This document shows, one piece after another, positions 1 through 8,598 of a stretch of DNA of 64,000 bases. Made by a program: the position numbers and the translations under genes. This stretch comes from Larkinella humicola. Lineage in GTDB: Bacteria > Bacteroidota > Bacteroidia > Cytophagales > Spirosomataceae. How positions within the stretch are numbered: position 1 is the stretch's first letter; every line of letters starts with the position of its first letter. Location of the stretch: assembly GCF_008727875.1 (NCBI RefSeq), contig NZ_VTWS01000010.1:62001-126000 (forward strand), written 5' to 3'. The notes below the pieces were generated by a model. It did not search any database, was not told the DNA's origin, and was given only the letters and a program-made list of their open reading frames with translations.

Positions 1-3000
1 GCTTTGCCGTTCCACCAGCTCTTTCACCAGCGACAGGCCGATTCCGGTTCCGTCCTGTTGGGAATGGGCCGGAAAACGCGTTTTTGATTTGGTTTCAATC
101 TGGTAAAACCGGTCGAAAATGCGGGGCAGATGATCGGCGGGAATGCCAGGGCCGGTATCGGAAACCGTCAGGGTCACCCCCGGTTTTTCAGCGGACCCAT
201 CGGGTTGAAGGTCGACGGTTAGGGTTCCGCCAACCGGTGTGAACTTCGTCGCATTGGCCACCAGGTTATTGACTACCCGCTCCAGTTTGTCGGCATCGAA
301 CCAGTAGTCGTGGTCAGCCTGGCTGGTGAAAATTAATTGAATTCCCTTGGCTTTGGCCTGAATTTCAAACGGTTGCAGGCATTCTTTGACAAATGCAGTG
401 AGATCACCCCGGGATTCATGTACCGCCATCGCGTTGGCTTCCAGTTTCGACAGATCCATAAGCTGATTGATCAAGCGGAGTAACTGGTTGGCATTTTTCT
501 CAATGGTCGATAACCGGTGCTGGTTTTTCGGGTCCGGTAATTCCTGTTTCATCTGTTCGGTGGGCGACAGAATCAGGGTCAGCGGGGTGCGGAATTCGTG
601 GGTAATGTTGGTCACAAACCGGGACTTCATTTCGTCGACCGCCCGAAGCTGTTCGGCTTCCTTTTGTTGCAGCAGGATCGACTGCCGCAGCCGGAGCCGG
701 TTCACATAAACCTGAATCAGGGCGAAGGCTATCCCAAAAACCGCCAGGGCATACAGTCCGTAGGCCCACCAGGTGGCCCAAACCGGCGGACGGATCGTTA
801 GGCCCAGCGAGCGGATGTGCGGACTCCAGACCCCGGAGGTGTTGGCTGCGTTGAGTTCCAGGGTATACCGACCCGGTTGCAGGTCGGTGTAAATGGCTTC
901 AGGACGAGTGGTTTCCACCCAGTCGGGGTCGATACCCACGAGCCGGTAGCGAAAGCGGTTTTTACCCAGCCGGTTGAATTGCAGAGCGGCAAATTCGATG
1001 GTCAGAAAATTCTGGTCATGTGGCAGCATCAGTTCCGTGATGGCTTGCGCCGGTGACCAGCCGCCGGGCGAGCCAGGACCCGGTTTAATGGGGCGGTTGT
1101 TGATTTGCAAACCCGTAATCTCAACTTTAGGTTTGAACACATCCAGGCTGAGTTGGTCCGGATAAAAGCTCGTCATTCCTTCCAGACCGCCCATCAGAAT
1201 CCGCCCGTCGGCTCCTTGCAGGAAGTGAAAACGGTTGAATTCATTGGACAATAAACCGTCGTCACGGGTAAAGGTATACGTTTGGAACGTTCGGCGGTTC
1301 AGGCGGCACAAGCCTTTGTTCGTTCCGATCCACAGATAACCGTGCCGGTCCGGCATGGCCGAATAAATGGTGTTGTTGGGTAAACCGTCGGCCACCGTCA
1401 ATCGGCGACTCCGCCCGGTTCGTTTATCGAATACACACAAACCGCTGCCGAAGGTGCCGACCCACAGGCGGTCGGGATCGTCGGGGTCCTGAAAAAGACA
1501 GAATAACGAATTGCTGCTCAGCGAGGTCGAGTCGTTGGGCTGATGCCGGTAGTGCGTACTGCGCCCCGTTTTCCGGTCGAGCCGAACCAATCCCCGTAAT
1601 TCGGTAGCCAGCCACAGTGCTTTTCGATCAACAACCGCCTGCAATACCTGACCCGATACGGAAGATGGAATTTGCCAGGGGAAACGTTGCCACTGTTTGC
1701 GGGTTTTGTTGTACCAGCCCGCGAGCGAGTCCTGTATAAACCAGACGTTTCCATCCGGATCGCTGGCCAGCGGAATGGCAACGGCCTCGTCCTTGTCATC
1801 CGGATGCGGTTTTGAAATCGCCGTCAGCGTCTGGTTTTGGCGCTCGAGCCGATAGAACGGCCAGCTCCCGGCATTTATCCAGAGGTCACCCTGGCCGTCG
1901 TATGTAGATCGAAATTTATACGGATCGGGTTTGGCGAGCGGAGCGGGTACCTGCGCCACCGGCAGCTTTAAGCCTTCAGTAACTAAATCCTGAACGAAGT
2001 TTGCCCGGTAGGGCTGCGCCCGGAACGGCAAGGCCCGGAGGTCATACTTGTGGACACTCGACCCGTTGGTACCCATCCACAACACATCGGAACGATCCAT
2101 GAACAGGCTGATGCATTCCTGGTTGTGTGGTAGATGAGCGACTGCCCGGGGGCCTTCCTGTTCGTTAAACCGGAACAGCACACTGAACTGATCGAAATAC
2201 TGATTGCCCCAACTGTCGGTGACAATCTGCATTTTTCGCCATTTGTTACTGTTGGGCGATTGCCCCTGTTCGGGGAGCCGATACGAACGGAATTGACCCG
2301 TCGCCGGTGAAAAAACCGTCATATGCCAGAGCGAAGCCAGCAGCAGATCGCCGTTGGGTAGAGCAACCACATTGGCAATATACGGTTCGGGAATCGACTT
2401 TGCGTTGGGGCCGGGTTGTCCCGCATGGGGTCGATAGTGTCGAAACTGATTGGTTTTCAGGTCAAGCCTGCTGAGTCCGCTGGCCGTGGCAATCCAGATC
2501 ATCCCGTGTCGATCCTCCGTTACGGCATTGACCCCGTTGCTAAGCAGAGAGGCTGAATCGGCCGGATTGTGTTTATAGCGGGTGATTTGCTTTTTTTTGA
2601 GGGAAACCCGGACCAACCCGGAGTTTTCGTACCAGAGCCAGAAGTTATCCTGCCGGTCCCGAAAAAACTTTAGATACTCCAGCCGATGGAAGGTGTTATC
2701 GGGAAAATCCGAGCTGTCCAGCACTTTTTGAAACGCGGGCTGGTTCGTAAAACTGGTGAACGCTTCTTTGAGTGGGTCGAAGACATCAATTCCACCGCGA
2801 ATGGTGCCGATCCAGATGCGGTTCTGGTGGTCAATGGTAAGGGCCGCCACACCGTTGAAGGACAGGGAGGGACGACCGCCGGTTTCGTGCTGGAAGATTT
2901 TGAACCGATTGCCATCGTAGCGGCAGACACCGTCGCGGGTGGCCATCCAGATAAAGCCCTGGCGGTCCTGAACAATGGCCGAAACAAAGGCCTGCGGTAA

Positions 3001-3141
3001 GCCCTGGCGATCCGAAATGACCTCGGGTTGCGGAAATTCAATCGGCTGGGCCGTGGCTGCGGTGAAAAAATAGAGACCAATTGCCAGTGTCCAACATCCT
3101 GTTCGCAAAACACTTTTCCTGTTGGGCAAGAGCCTCCGCAT
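1..3141 (-). CDS. Hybrid two-component sensor kinase with beta-propeller periplasmic sensor (3' end beyond the window)
   Basis: Membrane sensor kinase of the hybrid two-component type used by Bacteroidota to sense glycan fragments. The start at 3141 follows an in-frame TGA directly and gives a signal peptide (MRRLLPNRK..., ending near TAQ at about residue 31). Residues 35-690 hold repeated propeller blades (motifs such as GFIWMATRDGVCRYDG and RLWVGTFGSGLCVFD), followed by a Y_Y_Y-like Ig domain and one membrane helix near 790-810. The kinase core has the H-box THEFRTPLT with phospho-acceptor His848, the N-box NNLVANATKF near 957-966 and the G2 box GTGIGLSL near 1031-1038. At least 1047 codons are present. 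A receiver and an AraC-type HTH domain are expected past the left edge, but that is inference. No SusCD pair lies next to it inside the window, so its target is unknown. Confidence 0.9.
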   Translation of the reverse strand, partial: MRRLLPNRKSVLRTGCWTLAIGLYFFTAATAQPIEFPQPEVISDRQGLPQAFVSAIVQDRQGFIWMATRDGVCRYDGNRFKIFQHETGGRPSLSFNGVAALTIDHQNRIWIGTIRGGIDVFDPLKEAFTSFTNQPAFQKVLDSSDFPDNTFHRLEYLKFFRDRQDNFWLWYENSGLVRVSLKKKQITRYKHNPADSASLLSNGVNAVTEDRHGMIWIATASGLSRLDLKTNQFRHYRPHAGQPGPNAKSIPEPYIANVVALPNGDLLLASLWHMTVFSPATGQFRSYRLPEQGQSPNSNKWRKMQIVTDSWGNQYFDQFSVLFRFNEQEGPRAVAHLPHNQECISLFMDRSDVLWMGTNGSSVHKYDLRALPFRAQPYRANFVQDLVTEGLKLPVAQVPAPLAKPDPYKFRSTYDGQGDLWINAGSWPFYRLERQNQTLTAISKPHPDDKDEAVAIPLASDPDGNVWFIQDSLAGWYNKTRKQWQRFPWQIPSSVSGQVLQAVVDRKALWLATELRGLVRLDRKTGRSTHYRHQPNDSTSLSSNSLFCLFQDPDDPDRLWVGTFGSGLCVFDKRTGRSRRLTVADGLPNNTIYSAMPDRHGYLWIGTNKGLCRLNRRTFQTYTFTRDDGLLSNEFNRFHFLQGADGRILMGGLEGMTSFYPDQLSLDVFKPKVEITGLQINNRPIKPGPGSPGGWSPAQAITELMLPHDQNFLTIEFAALQFNRLGKNRFRYRLVGIDPDWVETTRPEAIYTDLQPGRYTLELNAANTSGVWSPHIRSLGLTIRPPVWATWWAYGLYALAVFGIAFALIQVYVNRLRLRQSILLQQKEAEQLRAVDEMKSRFVTNITHEFRTPLTLILSPTEQMKQELPDPKNQHRLSTIEKNANQLLRLINQLMDLSKLEANAMAVHESRGDLTAFVKECLQPFEIQAKAKGIQLIFTSQADHDYWFDADKLERVVNNLVANATKFTPVGGTLTVDLQPDGSAEKPGVTLTVSDTGPGIPADHLPRIFDRFYQIETKSKTRFPAHSQQDGTGIGLSLVKELVERQS

Positions 3142-3329
3142 TCAACGGTCGTTTAGGGGTGATGAGAAAGCCCCAAATTAACAAGACTTTGTTCATGTTA
3201 CCATTTGTGCGGGCAATTTTTACTGAAAGGAAAGTAGTCTTCAATCACCGGGCGGCCCATCGCTGTCAGGGTTTTCGGCGGTTTATGGCTACCTTTCCGC
3301 ACTGAACTTTTGCCGAATGCGATTCGATC

Positions 3330-5111
3330 ATGAAACTACTCCTTGTATCCGCTCTGCTTATGGCTTCGATGATGGCCTGTAACTCCAAAACCGGACAGGA
3401 AAACACGGCTGCCAATGCCGATTTCGCCCAAACCGTCGATACGTACTACGAAGAACGCCTGAAGCTGTTCCCGATTGAAGCAACCTATCAGGGCGACAAC
3501 CGCTACAACGATTTGCTGCCCAACAGTATTTCGCAGGCATTTCTTGGCCAGACGAAGGCATTTTACACCGATTATCTCGAAAAGATAAAAGCCTTTGATC
3601 GCGAAAAACTGTCGGATCAGGACAAAATTTCGTACGATATTCTGAAACGCGAGCTGGAACTGCAGTTGGATCAATTTAAGTTTCACCTCGAATACGTGCC
3701 ATTTTCGCAGTTCGAAGGACTGACGCTGTCGTTTGGCCAATTGGGCAGCGGAGCGGGGGCGCAGCCGTTCAAAACTGTCAAGGATTACGACGACTGGCTG
3801 AAGCGGGTTTCGGCCTTTCAGGTCTGGGGCGATACCGCCGTGGCTAATTTCCGGAAAGGCATGGCGACCGGCCTGATCTGGCCGAAAAGCCTGGTGGTGA
3901 AGATGATTCCGCAGATGACCGATCTGGTGGTGACCGACCCCACCAAAAGCCTGTTTTACGGCCCGATCCAGAACCTGCCGAAAGACTTTAGCGAAGCGGA
4001 TAAAAACCGCCTGACAGCCGCGTATAAAAAGGCGATTCTGGAACAGATCGTGCCGACGTACAAAAAACTGGGCGATTTTCTACAGCAGGAATACCTGCCC
4101 AAAGCGCGCACGACCTCGGGCATCGATGTTGTTCCGCAAGGGCCGGAATTGTATAAAGAACTGGTCAAAACCTGGACGACCACCGACAAAATGCCGGAGG
4201 AAATCTACCAGACCGGCTTGAAAGAAGTGGCCCGGATTCGGGGTGAAATGGAAAAGGTGAAAACGCAGGTGGGTTTTCCCGGTTCGCTGAATGATTTCTT
4301 CACCCACCTCAAAACCGACCCGAAATTTTATCCCTACAAACAGCCAAAAGACGTGCTGGCGGCTTTCAACACGATTCTGGCGCGAATCGAGCCGAATCTG
4401 GCGAAGATGTTCACCCAAACGCCGAAGTCGAAATTTGAAATCCGGCAAACGGAGAAGTTCCGCGAAGCCTCGGCGAGTGCGGAGTATAACCCGGCGTCGG
4501 CGGATGGCAGTCGCCCCGGTATTTTTTACGTTCCGATTCCGGATGCGGCTAAATTCAACGTTACGTCCGGTATGGAGTCATTGTTTCTGCACGAAGCCAT
4601 TCCGGGTCACCACTACCAGGTTTCGCTGCAGCAGGAAAACACGGATTTGCCGAAATTCCGGCGGTTTGCGTGGTATGGTGCCTACGGCGAAGGCTGGGCG
4701 TTGTACTGCGAGTCGCTGGGCAAGGAACTGGGTATTTACACCGATCCGTACCAGTACATGGGCGCGCTGAGCGACGAAATTCACCGGGCGATCCGGCTGG
4801 TGGTCGATGTGGCGATTCATACCAAACAGATGACCCGCGAAGAAGCCATCAAGTACATGATGGACAACGAACCGATTGCAGAACAGGGCGCGGTGGCCGA
4901 AATTGAGCGGTATATGGCGATTCCGGCGCAGGCATTGTCGTACAAGATCGGGGCGTTGAAAATCCGGGAATTGCGGGCCAAATATGAAAAACAACTGGGC
5001 GACCAGTTCAATCTGGCGGCTTTCCACGACGAATTCCTGAAAGACGGGTGTATGCCGCTGGATGTGCTGGAACACAAGATGGATGCCTGGGCTGACCGGC
5101 AGAAGAAATAA
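3330..5111 (+). CDS. DUF885 family lipoprotein, putative zinc carboxypeptidase-like hydrolase
   Basis: 593-residue exported protein. The lipobox MASMMAC places the acylated Cys at residue 17. The DUF885 signature HEAIPGHHYQ is at residues 421-430 (His421, Glu422, His427, His428 are the likely metal site), and GEGWALYCESLGKELG follows. The family is related to M32-like metallopeptidases, and most members lack an assigned substrate. The length is normal for the family and no key residue is missing. It is transcribed away from the sensor kinase gene across a 188-base gap, and the CvfB-like gene follows after 24 bases, so the two may share a transcript. Confidence 0.85.
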   Translation: MKLLLVSALLMASMMACNSKTGQENTAANADFAQTVDTYYEERLKLFPIEATYQGDNRYNDLLPNSISQAFLGQTKAFYTDYLEKIKAFDREKLSDQDKISYDILKRELELQLDQFKFHLEYVPFSQFEGLTLSFGQLGSGAGAQPFKTVKDYDDWLKRVSAFQVWGDTAVANFRKGMATGLIWPKSLVVKMIPQMTDLVVTDPTKSLFYGPIQNLPKDFSEADKNRLTAAYKKAILEQIVPTYKKLGDFLQQEYLPKARTTSGIDVVPQGPELYKELVKTWTTTDKMPEEIYQTGLKEVARIRGEMEKVKTQVGFPGSLNDFFTHLKTDPKFYPYKQPKDVLAAFNTILARIEPNLAKMFTQTPKSKFEIRQTEKFREASASAEYNPASADGSRPGIFYVPIPDAAKFNVTSGMESLFLHEAIPGHHYQVSLQQENTDLPKFRRFAWYGAYGEGWALYCESLGKELGIYTDPYQYMGALSDEIHRAIRLVVDVAIHTKQMTREEAIKYMMDNEPIAEQGAVAEIERYMAIPAQALSYKIGALKIRELRAKYEKQLGDQFNLAAFHDEFLKDGCMPLDVLEHKMDAWADRQKK

Positions 5112-5135
5112 GAAGGGCTTGAAAAACCGTTTCGA

Positions 5136-5966
5136 ATGATACAAATTGGAAAAATAAATACCCTGATTGCCCTCCGCGAAACCAGCGTCGGGGTTTTTCT
5201 GGGCGACGATGAGGACAATGACATCCTGCTTCCCAACAAATACGTGCCGGAATCACTGCGGGTCGATGATCCGATCGATGTCTTTGTGTACACCGACTCG
5301 GAAGACCGGATTATTGCCACCACGCTGACACCTAAAATTCAGCGCAACCAGTTTGCGCGTTTGCAGGTCGTTTCGGTCACGAGCGTGGGCGCGTTTCTGG
5401 ACTGGGGGCTGGAAAAAGACCTGCTGGTGCCCTACCGAGAGCAAAGCCGCCCGATGGAAGTGGGCCGCTGGTACGTCGTGTATCTGTACCTCGATCACGA
5501 AACCGACCGGCTGGTGGCGTCGAGCCGGCTCAACCGGTTTCTGGACTCGGAAGTGCCCAACCTGACGGAAGGGCAGGAGGTGTCGCTGCTGGCCTGGGAA
5601 CCGACCGATCTGGGAATCAACGTCATCATCAACAACCGCTACCGGGGCCTTGTCTACGCAAACGAGGTGTTCCGCCAGGTGTATCCCGGCGACCGGCTGA
5701 CGGGCTACATCAAGACCATTCGCGACGACAACCGGATCGATGTGAGCCTGCAAAAACCGGGATACGAAAACGTGGAACCGAATGCGCAGCGGATTCTGGC
5801 CACGCTGAAAGAGCAGAACGGTTTTCTTCCCCTCAACGATTACAGTGAACCGGATGCCATTTACCAGACGCTGGAGATGAGCAAGAAGACCTTCAAGAAA
5901 GCCATCGGCACGTTGTTCCGGGAACGGAAGATTGCCATTAAGGAAGACGGGATTTACCTGGTTTGA
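5136..5966 (+). CDS. CvfB/YitL-like S1 RNA-binding protein
   Basis: 276-residue cytoplasmic protein with tandem S1-like beta-barrel repeats. Blocks such as VGVFLGDDEDNDILLP near the N-terminus and SVGAFLDWGLEKDLLVP near residue 85 are typical S1 strands. A third block lies near 150-205, and a winged-helix-like tail (about 215-276, MSKKTFKKAIGTLFRERKI) follows. This order matches CvfB (virulence factor B) of Staphylococcus and YitL of Bacillus, which bind RNA. Its role in Bacteroidota is not known. The start is 25 bases after the DUF885 stop. Confidence 0.85.
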   Translation: MIQIGKINTLIALRETSVGVFLGDDEDNDILLPNKYVPESLRVDDPIDVFVYTDSEDRIIATTLTPKIQRNQFARLQVVSVTSVGAFLDWGLEKDLLVPYREQSRPMEVGRWYVVYLYLDHETDRLVASSRLNRFLDSEVPNLTEGQEVSLLAWEPTDLGINVIINNRYRGLVYANEVFRQVYPGDRLTGYIKTIRDDNRIDVSLQKPGYENVEPNAQRILATLKEQNGFLPLNDYSEPDAIYQTLEMSKKTFKKAIGTLFRERKIAIKEDGIYLV

Positions 5967-6083
5967 GTAAGCGTTTTTAGAGAAAAATAGCTACCTTTTT
6001 TTCTGCTAAAAGAGACGTTTTCGCCGGAAACAAAAATAAATCACAATCTGTTGGGTTGGTAAAATCGTAAACTTTGTACTACC

Positions 6084-6554
6084 ATGGCACGACCAAATCC
6101 CGAACTGATCGCTGCGTTGCGCCGGACCGCCCGGAAACTACAGGAAGGCGCTCCGTATGAATGGGGGCACATGGGCGGCTGCAACTGCGGCAACCTCGCT
6201 CAGGAACTGACCAAACTGACCAAAGCCCAGATTCACGCCTACGCCATGCAGCGCTACGGCGACTGGAATGAGCAGGTGGCCGACTATTGCCCCACGAGCT
6301 ACATGCCGATCGATCTGGTAATTAGTGAAATGTTGCAGGCCGGTCTGGCGATTGAAGACCTGAAGAACCTCGAAAAACTGACCGACCGGCGGGTGCTGGC
6401 CCGTTTCCCCATCGAAAAGCGTTACCTCCGCCATAACCACCGCGACGACGTTGTGGCTTATCTGACCGAATGGGCGGCTTTGCTGGAAGACGAACTGCTG
6501 GCCAACATTGAGCTGCCGAAGTTTGACGACGTGGCATGGCAGCCCGTTCGCTAA
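6084..6554 (+). CDS. Conserved hypothetical protein, 156 residues
   Basis: I do not recognise a named family. The protein is soluble with no signal peptide, mostly alpha-helical by composition, and has a small Cys/His-containing block (EWGHMGGCNCGNLAQEL, about residues 26-42) that could bind a metal. The C-terminal half is acidic. It is a single-gene transcript: a 117-base gap precedes it and a strong bidirectional terminator (6557-6588) follows the stop by two bases. A TAnnTTTG-like box (AAACTTTG, 6069-6076) sits just upstream of the ATG, but no matching -33 element is clear. Confidence 0.75.
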   Translation: MARPNPELIAALRRTARKLQEGAPYEWGHMGGCNCGNLAQELTKLTKAQIHAYAMQRYGDWNEQVADYCPTSYMPIDLVISEMLQAGLAIEDLKNLEKLTDRRVLARFPIEKRYLRHNHRDDVVAYLTEWAALLEDELLANIELPKFDDVAWQPVR

Positions 6555-6556
6555 TC

Positions 6557-6588
6557 AAAAAGGCATCAGGATTTCCTGATGCCTTTTT
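6557..6588. terminator. Bidirectional intrinsic terminator
   Basis: A perfect 14-bp stem (five A, then GGCATCAGG, paired with CCTGATGCC and five T) with a 4-base ATTT loop. It has an A-run on the left and a T-run on the right, so it works on both strands. It lies between the convergent genes ending at 6554 (+) and 6617 (-). Confidence 0.93.
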
Positions 6589-6616
6589 GAAGAATCGTGG
6601 CGGAATCGACCGTTCC

Positions 6617-7579
6617 TTACTGCCCTGTTGTATAAAATTCGTACGAAATCTTCCACGTAAACGCCTGTCCCGGTGCCACATTGATCGCAATGAAGGGTTC
6701 GGGCGAGAGGTTTTTCGGGTTCGACCAGAACGCCAGCTTCGATAGGGGCCGGTCGCTCCGAATCCGGACACCCGCGCCGGTTTTGGTGTTTTCGACCCGG
6801 ATGTCGTAATCGCTGGCGCTGGCTCCGTAGCCTTCCACGAGTGTGTAAATACTTTCGCGGTTCTGGAGCGGTCTCAAAAAGGTAAGCTCCTGATTTTTAC
6901 TGGCCAGAATGTCTTTTAAATCACCGGTCGGTTTGGCCGGAAACCCAAACTGAACCCGAAAATCCGGGCCCGACGGCTGCTGGTCGATCACCAGAAAATT
7001 GTGGTTGTAAACGGCGGTTTCGATGCGCTGTTTGCCGGTATTTTTCAGCCGGTGTTCCAGCACCAGTTCGGGCTTGCCTTTAGTGAGCTTCACGGTTTTT
7101 TCGTATTCGTAGGAGTACCCGGCCGCATCCTTCAACACATGGGTAAACCGCACCAGATCAGCTTTTTTCTGAACCGACCACTGCCCCTTGTCCACGTGTT
7201 GGTAGGGTGCGACAAATTTGTAGGGATCATTGTCGATTTTCCGCAGGCTTCCGACCCCAATCTTCACAAACAGGTCGCCGGTTTTGGCCTGATCGTACCC
7301 AATCGGGTCAAACGCTTCGACCGGGCCGCTGATGGCGTCGTGCAGATATGGATCGTATTTGTCAAACCACTTCCCGAAATAGCTGTGGCCTTTGTATTCC
7401 AGATTGGCAATTACGCCCGACCAGTCGAAGCGCGTGCCCCGGTAATACCCGGTGGCGGTGTCTGGCAAATACAGCGTTGCCTTGATGGAGTCGTTGGTAA
7501 TCACCGCTTGGGGAACTTCGTCGATGATCCAGGAAATCAGGGAGAACGCCAGCAGGAGGGCGGGTAGGTGTTTTTTCAT
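6617..7579 (-). CDS. Secreted galactose-mutarotase-like (aldose-1-epimerase fold) protein
   Basis: 320-residue exported protein with an N-terminal hydrophobic signal (MKKHLPALLLAFSLISWI). The body has features of the galactose mutarotase beta-sandwich superfamily: an early block YYRGTRFDWSGVIANLEYKG, a central hypothetical-substrate strand EYEKTVKLTKGKPELVLEHRLKNTG, then YNHNFLVI with a His in the position where mutarotases keep a catalytic His. The assignment is by pattern only. It may be a carbohydrate-binding relative rather than an active epimerase. A 56-base gap separates its start from the stop of the upstream hydrolase on the same strand. Confidence 0.65.
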   Translation of the reverse strand: MKKHLPALLLAFSLISWIIDEVPQAVITNDSIKATLYLPDTATGYYRGTRFDWSGVIANLEYKGHSYFGKWFDKYDPYLHDAISGPVEAFDPIGYDQAKTGDLFVKIGVGSLRKIDNDPYKFVAPYQHVDKGQWSVQKKADLVRFTHVLKDAAGYSYEYEKTVKLTKGKPELVLEHRLKNTGKQRIETAVYNHNFLVIDQQPSGPDFRVQFGFPAKPTGDLKDILASKNQELTFLRPLQNRESIYTLVEGYGASASDYDIRVENTKTGAGVRIRSDRPLSKLAFWSNPKNLSPEPFIAINVAPGQAFTWKISYEFYTTGQ

Positions 7580-7635
7580 GATGGGGTTTGGATGACCAAT
7601 CTTGATCAGCTCAAGACGGAAGCAGGAACGTAAAT

Positions 7636-8469
7636 TTAGGGCAATTTTGAAAGCAATACATTGAAATTATCAAGTACCAAATTCGGTTCGTCAATCATAA
7701 TGTAGTGCCCCGAAAGGGGAGCGGCAATATGGGTAAAATCGGTTACCCCATTTTTTAATAATTCGTGGGCATTGTACAAGGTTTGCAGGGCTGATGCTGA
7801 ATGGGTGGCATCCACCTGCATGTGAGTGAGCACGAGTACGGGGACGTTTGGTAAAGAGGGTAATGTGCTGACATACTGCAGGTCTTCTATAAATTCCCTG
7901 GCTTCCTGCGTTCCTCCGAAATTGGCCCCATTGGCGTTTTTGGAAGCGTCGTAGAGCCTGTCCTCTTCTGCCTGTGAGGGATGATTATAAAACTCGTGTG
8001 AAGGATCAACAAATAACAGGGCGGCCGTTTTGAGGGGATTTTTCACCGCATAATCTCGAATAATCAAGCCGCCCAGGGAGTGCCCGATCAATATGACTTT
8101 TCGCCCGTTTGAAAATGTGTCGATTACGTGCTCCAATTCGCTGCGTAACCGGTCGATATTTCGTGGGTCCGGGCCATTTTCTGATTGCCCATAACCTGCC
8201 CGATCATACAGGAGCACATCGAGTTTGCTGTTTATTTGTGAAGCAATGGCTTTGTTGTTCCACACCGTATGGTCATCGCCTAATCCAGATTCAAAAACAA
8301 CCAAATACCTTGAGTTTTTTAGGGCGGAGAACGAGGTCAGTTTGTGGGTGGTAAAATTGATTTTTGTTTCCGTAAAAGCGGGTGTTGTGTCGTTCGTTTT
8401 TTTACAGGAAGCAATTAATAAAAGGGTGGCCAAGGCCATTACTATGATTTTCATTTCAGCGATTTTCAT
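7636..8469 (-). CDS. Alpha/beta hydrolase lipoprotein
   Basis: 277-residue lipoprotein. The lipobox LLIASC puts the acylated Cys at 22. The alpha/beta-hydrolase triad is visible: nucleophile Ser131 in GHSLGG, Asp155 in LLFVDPSHEF and His255 in PLSGHYIMID. An oxyanion-region block, FESGLGDDHTVW, is near residue 60. The substrate is unknown. A second in-frame ATG at 8454 would give the tidier signal peptide MKIIVMALATLLLIASC. The gene is visibly richer in A+T than its neighbours and uses many AAA/ATT codons, which suggests acquisition by transfer. Confidence 0.85.
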   Translation of the reverse strand: MKIAEMKIIVMALATLLLIASCKKTNDTTPAFTETKINFTTHKLTSFSALKNSRYLVVFESGLGDDHTVWNNKAIASQINSKLDVLLYDRAGYGQSENGPDPRNIDRLRSELEHVIDTFSNGRKVILIGHSLGGLIIRDYAVKNPLKTAALLFVDPSHEFYNHPSQAEEDRLYDASKNANGANFGGTQEAREFIEDLQYVSTLPSLPNVPVLVLTHMQVDATHSASALQTLYNAHELLKNGVTDFTHIAAPLSGHYIMIDEPNLVLDNFNVLLSKLP

Positions 8470-8511
8470 TCACTATTTACTTGCAAATCCTGATCCACTC
8501 AATTTAAAGTG

Positions 8512-8590
8512 TACGGTTTTCAGTTTACGGTTGGCTGGCTCGTTTTCCCAAATGCGCCAGCCAACCGTAAATCGTAAACTGAAAACCGTA
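8512..8590. repeat. Periodic-arm intergenic hairpin A (7-nt units)
   Basis: The left arm (8512-8539) and right arm (8556-8590) are identical in inverse orientation, except that the right arm carries one extra 7-base block (GATTTAC when read on the minus strand). The loop is 16 bases. The right arm reads as 7-nt units CCGTAAA, TCGTAAA, CTGAAAA, CCGTAAA. It lies between two minus-strand genes and its outer end is 8 bases from the M3 peptidase stop. It could act as an intergenic terminator or RNA stabiliser. Confidence 0.9.
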
Positions 8591-8598
8591 AACCAACT

